The notes beneath the pieces were generated by a model, which did not search any database, was not told the origin of the DNA, and was given only the letters and a program-made list of their open reading frames with translations. From the NCBI RefSeq assembly GCF_022163125.1, contig NZ_CP091881.1, positions 4,340,001 through 4,404,000 of the forward strand: a DNA stretch of 64,000 nt. The letters are read 5' to 3'. Both the position numbers and the translations under genes were made by a program. Positions 18,294 to 26,765 of this stretch are shown here, in pieces. Source of the DNA: Paenibacillus sp. HWE-109 (lineage in GTDB: Bacteria; Bacillota; Bacilli; Paenibacillales; NBRC-103111). Within the stretch, counting starts at the first letter, position 1, and every line of letters begins with the position of its first letter.

Positions 18294-18920
18294 ATGACTG
18301 ATTTTGCATCCGTAGTGAAAGAACGTCGTTCCGCCAACAAATTTCTGCCTGACGTCGAAATCTCGAATGAAGAACTCAACGATATTTTTAATACCGTTAA
18401 ATTCGCTCCATCCGCCTTTAATCTGCAGCATAGTCATTATATTGTAGTGAAAGATCCTACAACCAAAGATGCTGTCTATAACGCCGCCTATAAACAGTAC
18501 AAGGTACAATCCGCATCTGCGGTCATTGTTGTCTTAGGTAATCTGAATGCCTATCAAGACGTTGCCAAAATCAATGAAGGATTCCTGCAGCTCGGTGTAT
18601 TCAGCAAACAGGAATATGATATGACCGTGGAATCTGTGACACAGTTTTATGAAGATCGCGGCGAAGCATTTATGCGGGATGAAGCGATCCGCAACGCCAG
18701 TCTTTCCGCACAATTGTTCATGCTTGCGGCCAAAGAGAAGGGTTGGGATACCTGCCCGATGATCGGCTTCGATCCCGCGTTGTTGAGCCAAACTTTGAAC
18801 ATTCCTGCCAACTATGTGCCGGTCCTGCTGGTTGCGCTAGGTAAAGAAGACACCGTCAAACGCAGACCTCGCGGGTATCGCAAACCGGTTGGCGAGTTTG
18901 TAAGTTTCGATACCTTTTAA
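18294..18920 (+). CDS. Nitroreductase-family FMN-dependent oxidoreductase
   Basis: The 208-residue protein shows the nitroreductase fold signature: ERRSANKFLPD near residue 9 (FMN phosphate binding), FAPSAFNLQHSHYIVV near 37, and AAKEKGWDTCPMIGFD near 143. These are close to B. subtilis YdgI/YodC/MhqN-type enzymes. It reduces nitro- or quinone compounds with NAD(P)H. It is monocistronic on the plus strand with AGGAG nine bases before the ATG. The neighbouring MarR, nitronate monooxygenase and MFS genes suggest a small detoxification cluster (inference). Confidence 0.92.
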   Translation: MTDFASVVKERRSANKFLPDVEISNEELNDIFNTVKFAPSAFNLQHSHYIVVKDPTTKDAVYNAAYKQYKVQSASAVIVVLGNLNAYQDVAKINEGFLQLGVFSKQEYDMTVESVTQFYEDRGEAFMRDEAIRNASLSAQLFMLAAKEKGWDTCPMIGFDPALLSQTLNIPANYVPVLLVALGKEDTVKRRPRGYRKPVGEFVSFDTF

Positions 18921-18927
18921 GCCGTTG

Positions 18928-20019
18928 CTACGAATCACTAGCTGATCCAACAATAGCCTTCGCTTGTTGCATCACTTCAACTACAATCTCTTCTGCCGAT
19001 TGGTCAGGCGTTAACAACCGCGTCCCTTGCCCAGCCCACAACGACATATATTCCGCGTTTTCTTGCTGCGCGGCCGCATTGCGAATCTCGCGTGTGAGTG
19101 TATTCTGTGTTGGAAAAGGGAGCGGTTCTGTTCCGCCTTCCGCCCATTGGCGGATAAAGGCATTCTGAATTCCGCGAGCCGGGCGTCCAGAGAAAGCCTT
19201 CGTAAGTACTGTGCTTTCTTCCGTACTTGCCAGCAATGCCCGCTTATAGGCTGGATTAGCGCCGCATTCGCTTGCCGTCAGGAAACGCGTCCCCATCTGC
19301 ACGCCTTGCGCGCCAAGTGCTAGTGCTGCAACAAGCCCTCTTCCGTCCATAATCCCGCCAGCCGCAATAACTGGAATAGTTAGCTTGTCTGCGATTTGAG
19401 GCACCAAAGCCAATGTACCGATATTCGCCCCCATGGGATGAGTGGTCATGTCAAATGTTCCCCGATGTCCGCCCGCTTCACTGCCTTGAGCCACAACCGC
19501 GTCACAACCAGCTTCTTGTGCCATAAGCGCTTCTCCAACCGTCGTCACCATCGATACCACTATTAGGCCAGCGGATTTGGCCTGCTTCATATACGATTCA
19601 GGAAGCAGCCCAAATGCGGTGCTGATCACTGGCACTTTTTCTTCCAATAGAACCTGGATTTGCTCATCAAAATCATTCGCTGACTGAATATCCCCAGTTG
19701 TAAGTTCCGCGAGCCCCAGCTCATTCCTTATCGGAATCAGAGCATGTCTGGCCGCTTCAATTCTCGTCTTGTCATCGCGCATCTGGAGGCTGAACAGATT
19801 AACCCCAAACGGCGCAGCTGTTTGCTCGCGAACCTCACGAATGGCTGCCCGAATCGCATCCGGCTTCATATAAGCTGCTCCAAGCGTCCCTAATCCACCC
19901 GCATTGGACACTGCGCTCGTCAAACGGACAGTCGACGGACCGCCAGCCATGCCCGCCAGAAAAATTGGATAACGAATGCCGAATTGCTGGCATAGCGGCG
20001 TATCAAGTTGTAATTTCAT
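18928..20019 (-). CDS. Nitronate monooxygenase (2-nitropropane dioxygenase type)
   Basis: The 363-residue TIM-barrel flavoprotein has FGIRYPIFLAGMAGGPS at residues 14-30, GCDAVVAQGSEAGGHRGTF near 170 (catalytic histidine in the GGH motif) and AAGGIMDGRGLVAALALGAQ near 220. The enzyme oxidizes alkyl nitronates with FMN and oxygen. The ATG at 20019 follows AAGGAGG by seven bases. It is 20 bp downstream of the SulP gene, so both are likely one operon, and it converges on the nitroreductase gene with only a 7-bp gap. Confidence 0.92.
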   Translation of the reverse strand: MKLQLDTPLCQQFGIRYPIFLAGMAGGPSTVRLTSAVSNAGGLGTLGAAYMKPDAIRAAIREVREQTAAPFGVNLFSLQMRDDKTRIEAARHALIPIRNELGLAELTTGDIQSANDFDEQIQVLLEEKVPVISTAFGLLPESYMKQAKSAGLIVVSMVTTVGEALMAQEAGCDAVVAQGSEAGGHRGTFDMTTHPMGANIGTLALVPQIADKLTIPVIAAGGIMDGRGLVAALALGAQGVQMGTRFLTASECGANPAYKRALLASTEESTVLTKAFSGRPARGIQNAFIRQWAEGGTEPLPFPTQNTLTREIRNAAAQQENAEYMSLWAGQGTRLLTPDQSAEEIVVEVMQQAKAIVGSASDS

Positions 20020-20039
20020 CTGGATTCCTCCTTGGAGAT

Positions 20040-21215
20040 CTAATTGCCCATATTCAACCGTTTGCGGCTGCGATAAAGCCGTACAACGACATGAATGGCA
20101 ACGCCAACCGCTACCCCTTTGGCCAAATCACGCGTTATGACAGATATGGCTGCTGTCGCAATCATAATAAGACTATCACTTTTGGGCATTCTACGCATGG
20201 CCCCTACATATTTCCAGTCGAAAATTTCATAACAAACCATCAGCATCACAGCAATTAAAGCAGCCATAGGAATGAGCGCGACTACGTTGCCAAATGTCAC
20301 AATAAGCAGCAGCAAGCCAATCCCCGCAGCCAAATTCGACAATCGGCCACGGCCGCCAAGCTTCGTATTAATAACCGATTCTGCGACCAACGCACAACCC
20401 GCCATGCCTCCGAACCAGCCGGAGATGAAATTGGCGAAGCCTTGGCCTTTCATTTCTTTTTCCTTATCCGTTACTGTTTCGGTGCGTTCGTCAATGAGAT
20501 TTTGGGTCAACAGCGTTTCAAAATAACCCACGATCGCCAGTGACAACGAATATGGCAAAATGATCAGCAGCGTTTCTAAGCTAAACGCGACCATGGGAAC
20601 ATGAAAGGTTGGCCATGCAGCAGTTAATGGCGCAATATCACCTACCGTCGTTGTACCGCCGCCAATCGTTAAAGTTAGCAGCGTTACAGCGGTTACAGCA
20701 ATAAGGGGAGATGGAATCGCTTTGATCACTTTGGGCCATAAATAAATAATGGCTAGCGTTACAACAATAATAAGCCCCATCCACCACGATTCACCTTTCA
20801 AATATTTGAATTGCGCGATCAAAATGAGAATCGCCAATGCATTGATAAAGCCGGTGACTACAGCATGCGGCACGTAATTCATCCATCGACCCATTTTGAG
20901 AATCCCCATCAACCATTGTAGTATTCCCGTTAATACCGTGGCGGCAAACAAATATTCCACACCATGATTCGCCACGAGGGATGTCATCAATACAGCCATG
21001 GAGCCAGCTGCTGCTGACAGCATCGCAGGTCTAGCCCCAAAAATGGAAAGCACAATGAGCATGCAAACAGATGCATAGACGCCTACCATCGGATTCACGC
21101 CAGCTATGAAGGAAAAAGCAATAGAGTCCGGAATAAGCGCGAGTGTCGCCGTTAAACCAGCGAGAACATCCGCACGCACGTTGAACAACCAGACGTTTTT
21201 TAAACGTTGAATCAT
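20040..21215 (-). CDS. SulP-family anion transporter lacking a STAS domain
   Basis: The 391-residue protein has the SulP core: ADVLAGLTATLALIPDSIAFSFIAGV near the N terminus (split, about residues 10-35), GARPAMLSAAAGSMAVLM near 61, and ISGWFGGMAGCALVAESVIN near 260. It has about ten membrane segments. Most bacterial SulP proteins carry a cytosolic STAS domain of 100 or more residues at the C terminus; this one ends after RLYRSRKRLNMGN. I chose ATG at 21215 because AAGGA lies five bases upstream; a TTG at 21227 has no such site. Substrate may be sulfate, bicarbonate or another anion. Cotranscription with nitronate monooxygenase is likely. Confidence 0.88.
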   Translation of the reverse strand: MIQRLKNVWLFNVRADVLAGLTATLALIPDSIAFSFIAGVNPMVGVYASVCMLIVLSIFGARPAMLSAAAGSMAVLMTSLVANHGVEYLFAATVLTGILQWLMGILKMGRWMNYVPHAVVTGFINALAILILIAQFKYLKGESWWMGLIIVVTLAIIYLWPKVIKAIPSPLIAVTAVTLLTLTIGGGTTTVGDIAPLTAAWPTFHVPMVAFSLETLLIILPYSLSLAIVGYFETLLTQNLIDERTETVTDKEKEMKGQGFANFISGWFGGMAGCALVAESVINTKLGGRGRLSNLAAGIGLLLLIVTFGNVVALIPMAALIAVMLMVCYEIFDWKYVGAMRRMPKSDSLIMIATAAISVITRDLAKGVAVGVAIHVVVRLYRSRKRLNMGN

Positions 21216-21390
21216 AATTCCTTGCAACCCCTTTACGCTGGAACAAAGTTATCAAATACCGGAAAGCCCGCACATATAGCGTTATTCTTTCAACGAAATC
21301 ACGTTTTTTGCGCTTTTCGATTGTACTATGTATTCCTCTGCTAGTACAAAGCTAATTTGGGTTTAGGCGAAACCTAGCCTCACTCTTGAT

Positions 21391-21640
21391 GCCACAGATA
21401 AAGAAAAACGACTTCGCCGCCCTGAGAGATCAGCCTCTTCGTAGCGACAAAACCTGTTAAGGGAACTAGAGGACGCTATATAGATAAATAGCAGGGATGC
21501 TAGGGTATTAGCGGAACTACAGGGTCTTATTTCCACGAAAAACGCTGAATTTGCCTTGAAACAGCAAAATAGCGGACTGGAGTTCCCTCACCCTCGCGAT
21601 ATGGATACTTTTGGCTAGAATAGCGGACTGTAGTTCCCTC
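21391..21640. repeat. Four-armed intergenic repeat, family B, copy 2
   Basis: Forward arms have their GGG/CGG at 21461 and 21512 (51 bp apart). Inverted arms end (last C of CCC) at 21587 and 21638 (51 bp apart). The core span is 178 bp, as in copies 1 and 3. The left flank 21391-21434 (GCCACAGATAAAGAAAAACG, then CCTGAGAGATCAGC) is shared with the other copies. No gene is seen in 21216-21679 besides the SulP upstream region. Confidence 0.78.
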
Positions 21641-21679
21641 CCAAGTCATTGAACCTTGAGGCAAGCCCATATGCATAAA

Positions 21680-21730
21680 GAAAAACGCCCTCCAGCTTGC
21701 AAATCATGCAAGTTGAAGGGCGTTTTTTTG
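21680..21730 (-). terminator. Terminator of the ABC/PP2C operon
   Basis: Long inverted arms AAAAACGCCCT and AGGGCGTTTTTTT with an inner CTTGCA/TGCAAG stem form a symmetrical hairpin that could stop transcription from either side. It is 28 bp past the PP2C stop. Confidence 0.9.
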
Positions 21731-21757
21731 CAACAGATCAGGATAGACAAGAGAAGA

Positions 21758-22615
21758 CTAGGCATGCAAGCGCAGCCAAATCCCGCTCTTATCATCGGAC
21801 ATTTTGAATCTTGGGAACCGGATGCATTCCGGATCACTCTTTTCCACTTCAATAAGCCAATCTGCATAACTTTGCAGGCCGCCTGCCGCGATACGCTCAA
21901 CCATCTCTTCCTCTATTTGGCTACTGCCGCTTTCTGCCAAACCTTCTGGCAGAAACAGCCCGTCTGTGACGAGGAACAGACTCTCCAGCATAATCCGGTT
22001 CAACTTCCCGCTTTCGAAGTACAGCTCGGCCGCGGGGTCGCCATTCATGACCGAATAGCCCATCTGCGTATTCATCTTCTCTTTATTCGCCGCAATGCGA
22101 GGTTTCACCCTAGCCAGCAGTTCGTCTTTCGTCTGGATGCCGGCAGCAATGCCTTGTTCCCACAGCAGCTTCGACTCATGATCAATGTGCGCCACATGAT
22201 CTCTCGTTACGCTTCGTATGGAACCATCCGCGTACTTCGCATAAATCATGCAATCGCCCGTTTGAACATATTCAATATGGGTTTCCGTTACCCGAATGAG
22301 CGCTATGCCAGCCGTCCATAACTGTTCCTTGGCAGCAAGATTAATGCCGCTGGCCGCCATCTCTTGGCGAAGTATCACATTAGCTTGCTTAAGCAGCTGT
22401 TCCAAGCTTGCATCATTTGAAACCGCCTGAGATTCAAGAAAATGCTTCATTAATTGCGCAGCCAGCCTGCCTCCAGTTTCCAGATTCGGACCACGGAATG
22501 GAACTAGTGAGGTCGCACCATCGATGACGGCGTACAAGCCTTGTGATTCGTTAATTACGATTGCATCTTCATTCCATGCGGCGGTGCCTTGTATGGATAT
22601 CCATTCCATTTGCAT
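21758..22615 (-). CDS. PP2C-family Ser/Thr protein phosphatase
   Basis: The 285-residue protein shows PP2C motifs in order: WNEDA (about residue 14), YAVIDGATS (about 28), QTGDCMIYAKYADGS (about 127), LFLVTDGLFLP (about 205) and DDKSGIWLRL at the end. The metal-binding aspartates are present, so it should be active (Mn/Mg-dependent). It lacks extra domains. I chose ATG at 22615 because ACGGAGGT precedes it; an upstream GTG at 22648 would overlap the previous gene by 4 bp. It is the last gene of the solute-binding-protein/ATPase/permease operon, an unusual partner for an ABC transporter. Its substrate is unknown. Confidence 0.88.
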   Translation of the reverse strand: MQMEWISIQGTAAWNEDAIVINESQGLYAVIDGATSLVPFRGPNLETGGRLAAQLMKHFLESQAVSNDASLEQLLKQANVILRQEMAASGINLAAKEQLWTAGIALIRVTETHIEYVQTGDCMIYAKYADGSIRSVTRDHVAHIDHESKLLWEQGIAAGIQTKDELLARVKPRIAANKEKMNTQMGYSVMNGDPAAELYFESGKLNRIMLESLFLVTDGLFLPEGLAESGSSQIEEEMVERIAAGGLQSYADWLIEVEKSDPECIRFPRFKMSDDKSGIWLRLHA

Positions 22616-22644
22616 AACGAAACCTCCGTTTTTCAATTCCATTT

Positions 22645-23880
22645 TCACGGCATATAAGGAAGCAACTGTTCAATTGCCTCACTCTCATCGGCAGCCGGAT
22701 CACCTTCTATCCGTCCGAGTATGTCTGAGATCATACGAGCGCGAGGACGATCTTGCGAACTTGGTTGCCAATTGGCGAATGATAAAGGCTTAGCCAGAAG
22801 CTGATTGTATTTATCAGGCAGCGCAGGATCTTTGCGAAGTTCCTCCAGCACGCTCTGAAGTACTGGCAAATAGCCAGTCAGTCCCAGCATCTTTTTTTGA
22901 TTGTCTTTGGCGATTAAGAACTGGATCATCTGAGCCGCGTGCTTGCTTTTATTTTCACCCGCCAGGACAGCAAAAGCTGTTAACTTTGGAACAAATTTGT
23001 GATTCGTCGTGCCTGGCAGCGGAAGCAGCCCATATGCAAATTTCCCTGCGATATAGCGATCAAACCATTCCACATTCTCACTACCTGCAGCATAAAATAG
23101 TGTCTTGCCCGCAATAAAGTCGCTGGCAGCCAAATTATGTTGAAGCGGCTTCATGACTCTCGCATCATACACTAATCCTCTCCACATCTGAAGCAGTTCG
23201 GATAAGCGTTCTGTGCGTGTCTCACCGATTGCACCCAACCACAAATTCAAGAAAAGCGAGGGTAAATCTTTATCCATGGCCAGCTCTTGCTGCCAATCTT
23301 TTGAACCCGCAGCCGTCCATTTTTCGATAGTTGATCCCAAGTCAGCCAGGCTGTTAAAGGCAAGCTGCTGCACGGACCCCATTCGATTAACCAAATCCCG
23401 ATTATAAAAAAGGACAGGAATTGACACTCCGATAGGAACAGCCCATTCCTTCCCTTTATAACTGAAGGAAGCCGAAAAAGAAGGATCAATCTCACCTGAA
23501 GCAGCTTCAACGGCTGCTGCCATATAGCCGGATTTGGGCTGTAGAGCGCCCATCTGCGCTAATTCCGCCACGCCATAGGAACTGTTCAGTTCAACAAGAT
23601 CAGGTGTAGTATTGGCTGACAATGAAGTTAGAAGTTCTTCATATAAATCTTCATAAGAACGGAATACACGAACTTTCACATCTACCTGTGGATGTTCATT
23701 CTGGAACTGTGAAAGGAATGGCTCCCATGTTTTGTTGTATACCCAGCATTCCAACTGCTCAACTTCCGAACTTCGCTGTTCAGGAAAGCTGCGCACTTGA
23801 GAGAAGTAGGTCGAATAAACCGCAAGACTTGCCAACACCAACATGATTAACACGATCCATACAACGGCATTCCTGTTCAT
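22645..23880 (-). CDS. Membrane-anchored extracellular solute-binding protein (family 1)
   Basis: The 411-residue protein starts with a single hydrophobic segment (residues 6-26) without a lipobox cysteine, so it is probably N-terminally anchored or secreted. The rest resembles family 1 solute-binding proteins: WEPFLSQFQNEHPQVDVKV, TPDLVELNSSYGVAELAQMG, and later AGKTLFYAAGSENVEW. It is the second binding protein of this operon, and it lies after the permease and before the phosphatase. It might be a sensor or an alternative receptor rather than the main transport receptor (inference). The ATG follows GGGGAG. Confidence 0.83.
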   Translation of the reverse strand: MNRNAVVWIVLIMLVLASLAVYSTYFSQVRSFPEQRSSEVEQLECWVYNKTWEPFLSQFQNEHPQVDVKVRVFRSYEDLYEELLTSLSANTTPDLVELNSSYGVAELAQMGALQPKSGYMAAAVEAASGEIDPSFSASFSYKGKEWAVPIGVSIPVLFYNRDLVNRMGSVQQLAFNSLADLGSTIEKWTAAGSKDWQQELAMDKDLPSLFLNLWLGAIGETRTERLSELLQMWRGLVYDARVMKPLQHNLAASDFIAGKTLFYAAGSENVEWFDRYIAGKFAYGLLPLPGTTNHKFVPKLTAFAVLAGENKSKHAAQMIQFLIAKDNQKKMLGLTGYLPVLQSVLEELRKDPALPDKYNQLLAKPLSFANWQPSSQDRPRARMISDILGRIEGDPAADESEAIEQLLPYMP

Positions 23881-23963
23881 TGCTACTCCCCTATCCGGAT
23901 CCTGACTTTATTCGCTACCTTTAGTATATAAGGAGTTTAGCAAAAGCCAAAATCAAGATCTTT

Positions 23964-25655
23964 TTACAGTGATAATCCCTTACCACCAGAGAGTTTGCTT
24001 GCAATAATGAGGGAAATCAAAGTCGTCATCGTAAGAATGGAGGCAAGCGCAGCGCCCGTTCCAAAATTCGAAGTAATAACCTCGCTATAAATCGTTACAG
24101 AGATCGTTGCCGTCGCTCCATAATAAAGCACTAACGTAGAACTTAATTCATTGATCGTCGTAATCCAACTGAGAATAGCTCCCGATAGGACACCAGGCGC
24201 CATAAGCCTGCCTGTCGTTTTGAAAAATGTTTTCATCGGCGGAACGCCTAAACTGATGGAAGCTTCTTCAACGCTGTGATCCAACTGATGCAAGATGGCC
24301 GTGCTGGATCTAATGGTGTACGGAATTTTGCGGACTACATATGCAATAACCAATATGAACCATGTTCCTGTAAGCACGATTGGCGGCTTGTTGAAAGCAA
24401 TGATCAGACTAATTCCCAGAACAGTCCCTGGCATTACGTAAGGGATCATGATAATTCCATCCAGGAATGCTGTCACTTTGGATTTGCGGCGAACCAGGAT
24501 GTAGGCGATCAACATACCGGCAACGACCATAATGATGATGGATAAAATGGAATACGAATACGTGTTAATAATTGCCCGCGGAACCCGAAACAGCACTTCT
24601 CTATAGCTCCCAAGGCTAAAACCGCTCTGGAAAACCGGTCCTTTCGTTTTAATAAACGAAGTAATAATCACGGTAATCTGTGGGAGGATCGAAATACAGG
24701 CTGGAATAAAAGCAAGAATGGTAAATACCCATTTTAGAACTGGCCTCAACTCTTTGACTTTTGGCGTTCTCATGCCTGTCATAGAAAAGTTTTTGCGGGA
24801 CACAAAATACCGTTGAAAGAACAGGATTAGCGTCGAACACAAGATCAATATGATACTGAGTGTGCTCGCCATCGCTGGATTCCCGCCCATTTCACTGATG
24901 AATTGCTCGTAAGCAAGGATCGGCAGTACCTTAAATCCTTGTCCCAGCAGCATCGGTGTGCCGAAATCAGCGAAGGAAGCCATGAATACCATCAGCGCTC
25001 CGGCGGACAAGGTGGGGAAAATAAGCGGCAGCGTGATGGTGCGAAGCCGCTGCCAGCTATTCATCCCCAAGCTTTCAGAAGCTTCTTCCAGTGACGTGTC
25101 AATCGTTTTCAGCGCTCCTGACACATACAGGAAGATGTGCGGATAGAATTGCAGGGCGAACACAATCACAATGCCATGCCAACCATAAATCGAAGGAATA
25201 TTAATCCCTAAGCTATGAATGAACCTTGTAATATAGCCATTATTGCCTGTCAGCAAAATCCAAGAGTATGCCCCAATAAATGGTGGCGACAACAGCGAGG
25301 TAATAACCATAATTTGCAGCAAGCCCTTGAATTTGATGGCGTATCTGCTTGTGATATAAGCGAGCGGTACGCCAATTAGAATAGCGAACACTGTCGCTAC
25401 AGTAGAGACCATGAAACTATTGATGAGTGCGCTGCGATAATATTTCAGTTTCATAAACAAAATATAATTCTGGATCGTAACTTGCCCATCCTCGCTCAGA
25501 AAGCTGTTCATCAACAGCGAAAAAAGCGGATAAATAATGAATGCGAACATGAACACGTAAACGAGCAGCGTGACTACTGTCCAGAAATCCCATTTGATTA
25601 GCAATAATCTTTGCAAGGTAGTGGGCGGTGACTTATGACCAAGACTCGACTGCAC
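23964..25655 (-). CDS. Fused two-domain ABC permease (Fe(III)/phosphonate/thiamine type)
   Basis: The 563-residue membrane protein has two homologous permease halves. The coupling-helix motifs are EASESLGMNSWQRL in the first half and EASISLGVPPMKTF in the second. This FbpB/ThiP-like fusion is typical of ferric-ion, thiamine, polyamine-like or 2-aminoethylphosphonate importers. The GTG at 25655 is chosen because GAGGAGGTG precedes it; it overlaps the ATPase gene by 23 bp. The longer frame back to 25790 adds a basic leader that is just the ATPase gene read out of frame. It pairs with the upstream ATPase and the binding proteins. Confidence 0.9.
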   Translation of the reverse strand: MQSSLGHKSPPTTLQRLLLIKWDFWTVVTLLVYVFMFAFIIYPLFSLLMNSFLSEDGQVTIQNYILFMKLKYYRSALINSFMVSTVATVFAILIGVPLAYITSRYAIKFKGLLQIMVITSLLSPPFIGAYSWILLTGNNGYITRFIHSLGINIPSIYGWHGIVIVFALQFYPHIFLYVSGALKTIDTSLEEASESLGMNSWQRLRTITLPLIFPTLSAGALMVFMASFADFGTPMLLGQGFKVLPILAYEQFISEMGGNPAMASTLSIILILCSTLILFFQRYFVSRKNFSMTGMRTPKVKELRPVLKWVFTILAFIPACISILPQITVIITSFIKTKGPVFQSGFSLGSYREVLFRVPRAIINTYSYSILSIIIMVVAGMLIAYILVRRKSKVTAFLDGIIMIPYVMPGTVLGISLIIAFNKPPIVLTGTWFILVIAYVVRKIPYTIRSSTAILHQLDHSVEEASISLGVPPMKTFFKTTGRLMAPGVLSGAILSWITTINELSSTLVLYYGATATISVTIYSEVITSNFGTGAALASILTMTTLISLIIASKLSGGKGLSL

Positions 25656-26742
25656 GATACACCACCTCCTCGCCAGAGCCGTTGTACATGACCGATTGCT
25701 CAAGCTGAAGATCAATGTAAACCATTTCGTTCTCTCGCAAAATTTTACGGCTAACCGCCAAATGTTGGTGCGCCTCAATGACCTGTCCATTGATCAGCTT
25801 TATCGTATAGCTGACCTTCTCTCCTAAGAACGTAACCGTCTCAACCGTACCCTCATAGGTGTAGTCTGGTGAAGGAAAGACGCTGAGTTTGACAAGCTCA
25901 GGGCGAATAGAGAAGAGTGCCTTACCGGAGTAGGGCTTAGCCAAATGCAAATTGGTCTTTTGATTCAGCAGCGTCACCTCAATCTCCTCTGCTGCCCCCT
26001 TAGCCACTTCGCAACTGGCATCCAGAAAATTGGATGTTCCGATGAAATTGGCGACAAAACGGTTCTGCGGGAATAAATAGATATCTTGCGGCGTAGCAAT
26101 TTGCTGGACGCGCCCTTCACTGAGAACCGCGATACGGTCGGAAACAGCCAGCGCTTCCTCCTGATCATGGGTCACGTAGATGGTCGTAATATTCAGCTCT
26201 TTCTGCAGCTTCCGAATATCCGTACGCATCTTCACGCGAAGCTTGGCATCGAGGTTCGACAGCGGCTCATCCATGAGCAGCAGGGAAGGGCGAATAACGA
26301 CTGCCCTTGCCAAAGCGATACGCTGCTGCTGCCCGCCGCTCATATTAGAAGGAATGCGATCGCGCAGATGCGTAAGTTCCACCATCTCCAGCGCTTCCAT
26401 GACGCGCTGCTCAATCTCTGCTTTCCCCACATTGCGGGCCTTCAATCCATAAGCCACGTTATCAAAGACGCTCATATGCGGGAAAATCGCATAATTTTGA
26501 AAAACCATCCCAATATTACGCTCATGGGTAGGAATATCATTAATGAGCCTATCCCCGAAATAAATGTCGCCTTCTTCTTGCCGGTAAAATCCTGCTATCG
26601 TTCGCAGCAGCGTTGTTTTCCCGCATCCACTCGGACCCAATAAGGTGAAAAATTCACCATCCTGAATCGTAAAATGGGCGTCATTAACGGCTTTGCTCTC
26701 GCCAAAATATTTGGTTACATGGTCAAATACGACTCGATTCAT
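25633..26742 (-). CDS. ABC transporter ATP-binding protein (PotA/FbpC-like)
   Basis: The 369-residue ATPase has Walker A GPSGCGKTT (about residues 36-44), Q-loop VFQNYAIFPHMSVFDNVAYG, signature SGGQQQR, Walker B LLLMDEPLSNLDAK, the H-loop in YVTHDQEEALAVSD, and a C-terminal TOBE-like regulatory domain from about 245. It energizes the fused permease. The ATG at 26742 follows AAGGGAGA; the C terminus overlaps the permease start, indicating translational coupling. It is 23 bp downstream of the lipoprotein gene. Confidence 0.93.
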   Translation of the reverse strand: MNRVVFDHVTKYFGESKAVNDAHFTIQDGEFFTLLGPSGCGKTTLLRTIAGFYRQEEGDIYFGDRLINDIPTHERNIGMVFQNYAIFPHMSVFDNVAYGLKARNVGKAEIEQRVMEALEMVELTHLRDRIPSNMSGGQQQRIALARAVVIRPSLLLMDEPLSNLDAKLRVKMRTDIRKLQKELNITTIYVTHDQEEALAVSDRIAVLSEGRVQQIATPQDIYLFPQNRFVANFIGTSNFLDASCEVAKGAAEEIEVTLLNQKTNLHLAKPYSGKALFSIRPELVKLSVFPSPDYTYEGTVETVTFLGEKVSYTIKLINGQVIEAHQHLAVSRKILRENEMVYIDLQLEQSVMYNGSGEEVVYRAVESWS

Positions 26743-26765
26743 ATAGGGATTCTCCCTTCTGCTGA

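Noticed and set aside
21656..22321. 221-codon plus-strand frame
   Set aside because: Antisense to the PP2C gene and running through its terminator hairpin.
25656..25790. N-terminal extension of the fused permease
   Set aside because: This part is the end of the ATPase gene in another frame; the GTG at 25655 has a strong ribosome binding site.
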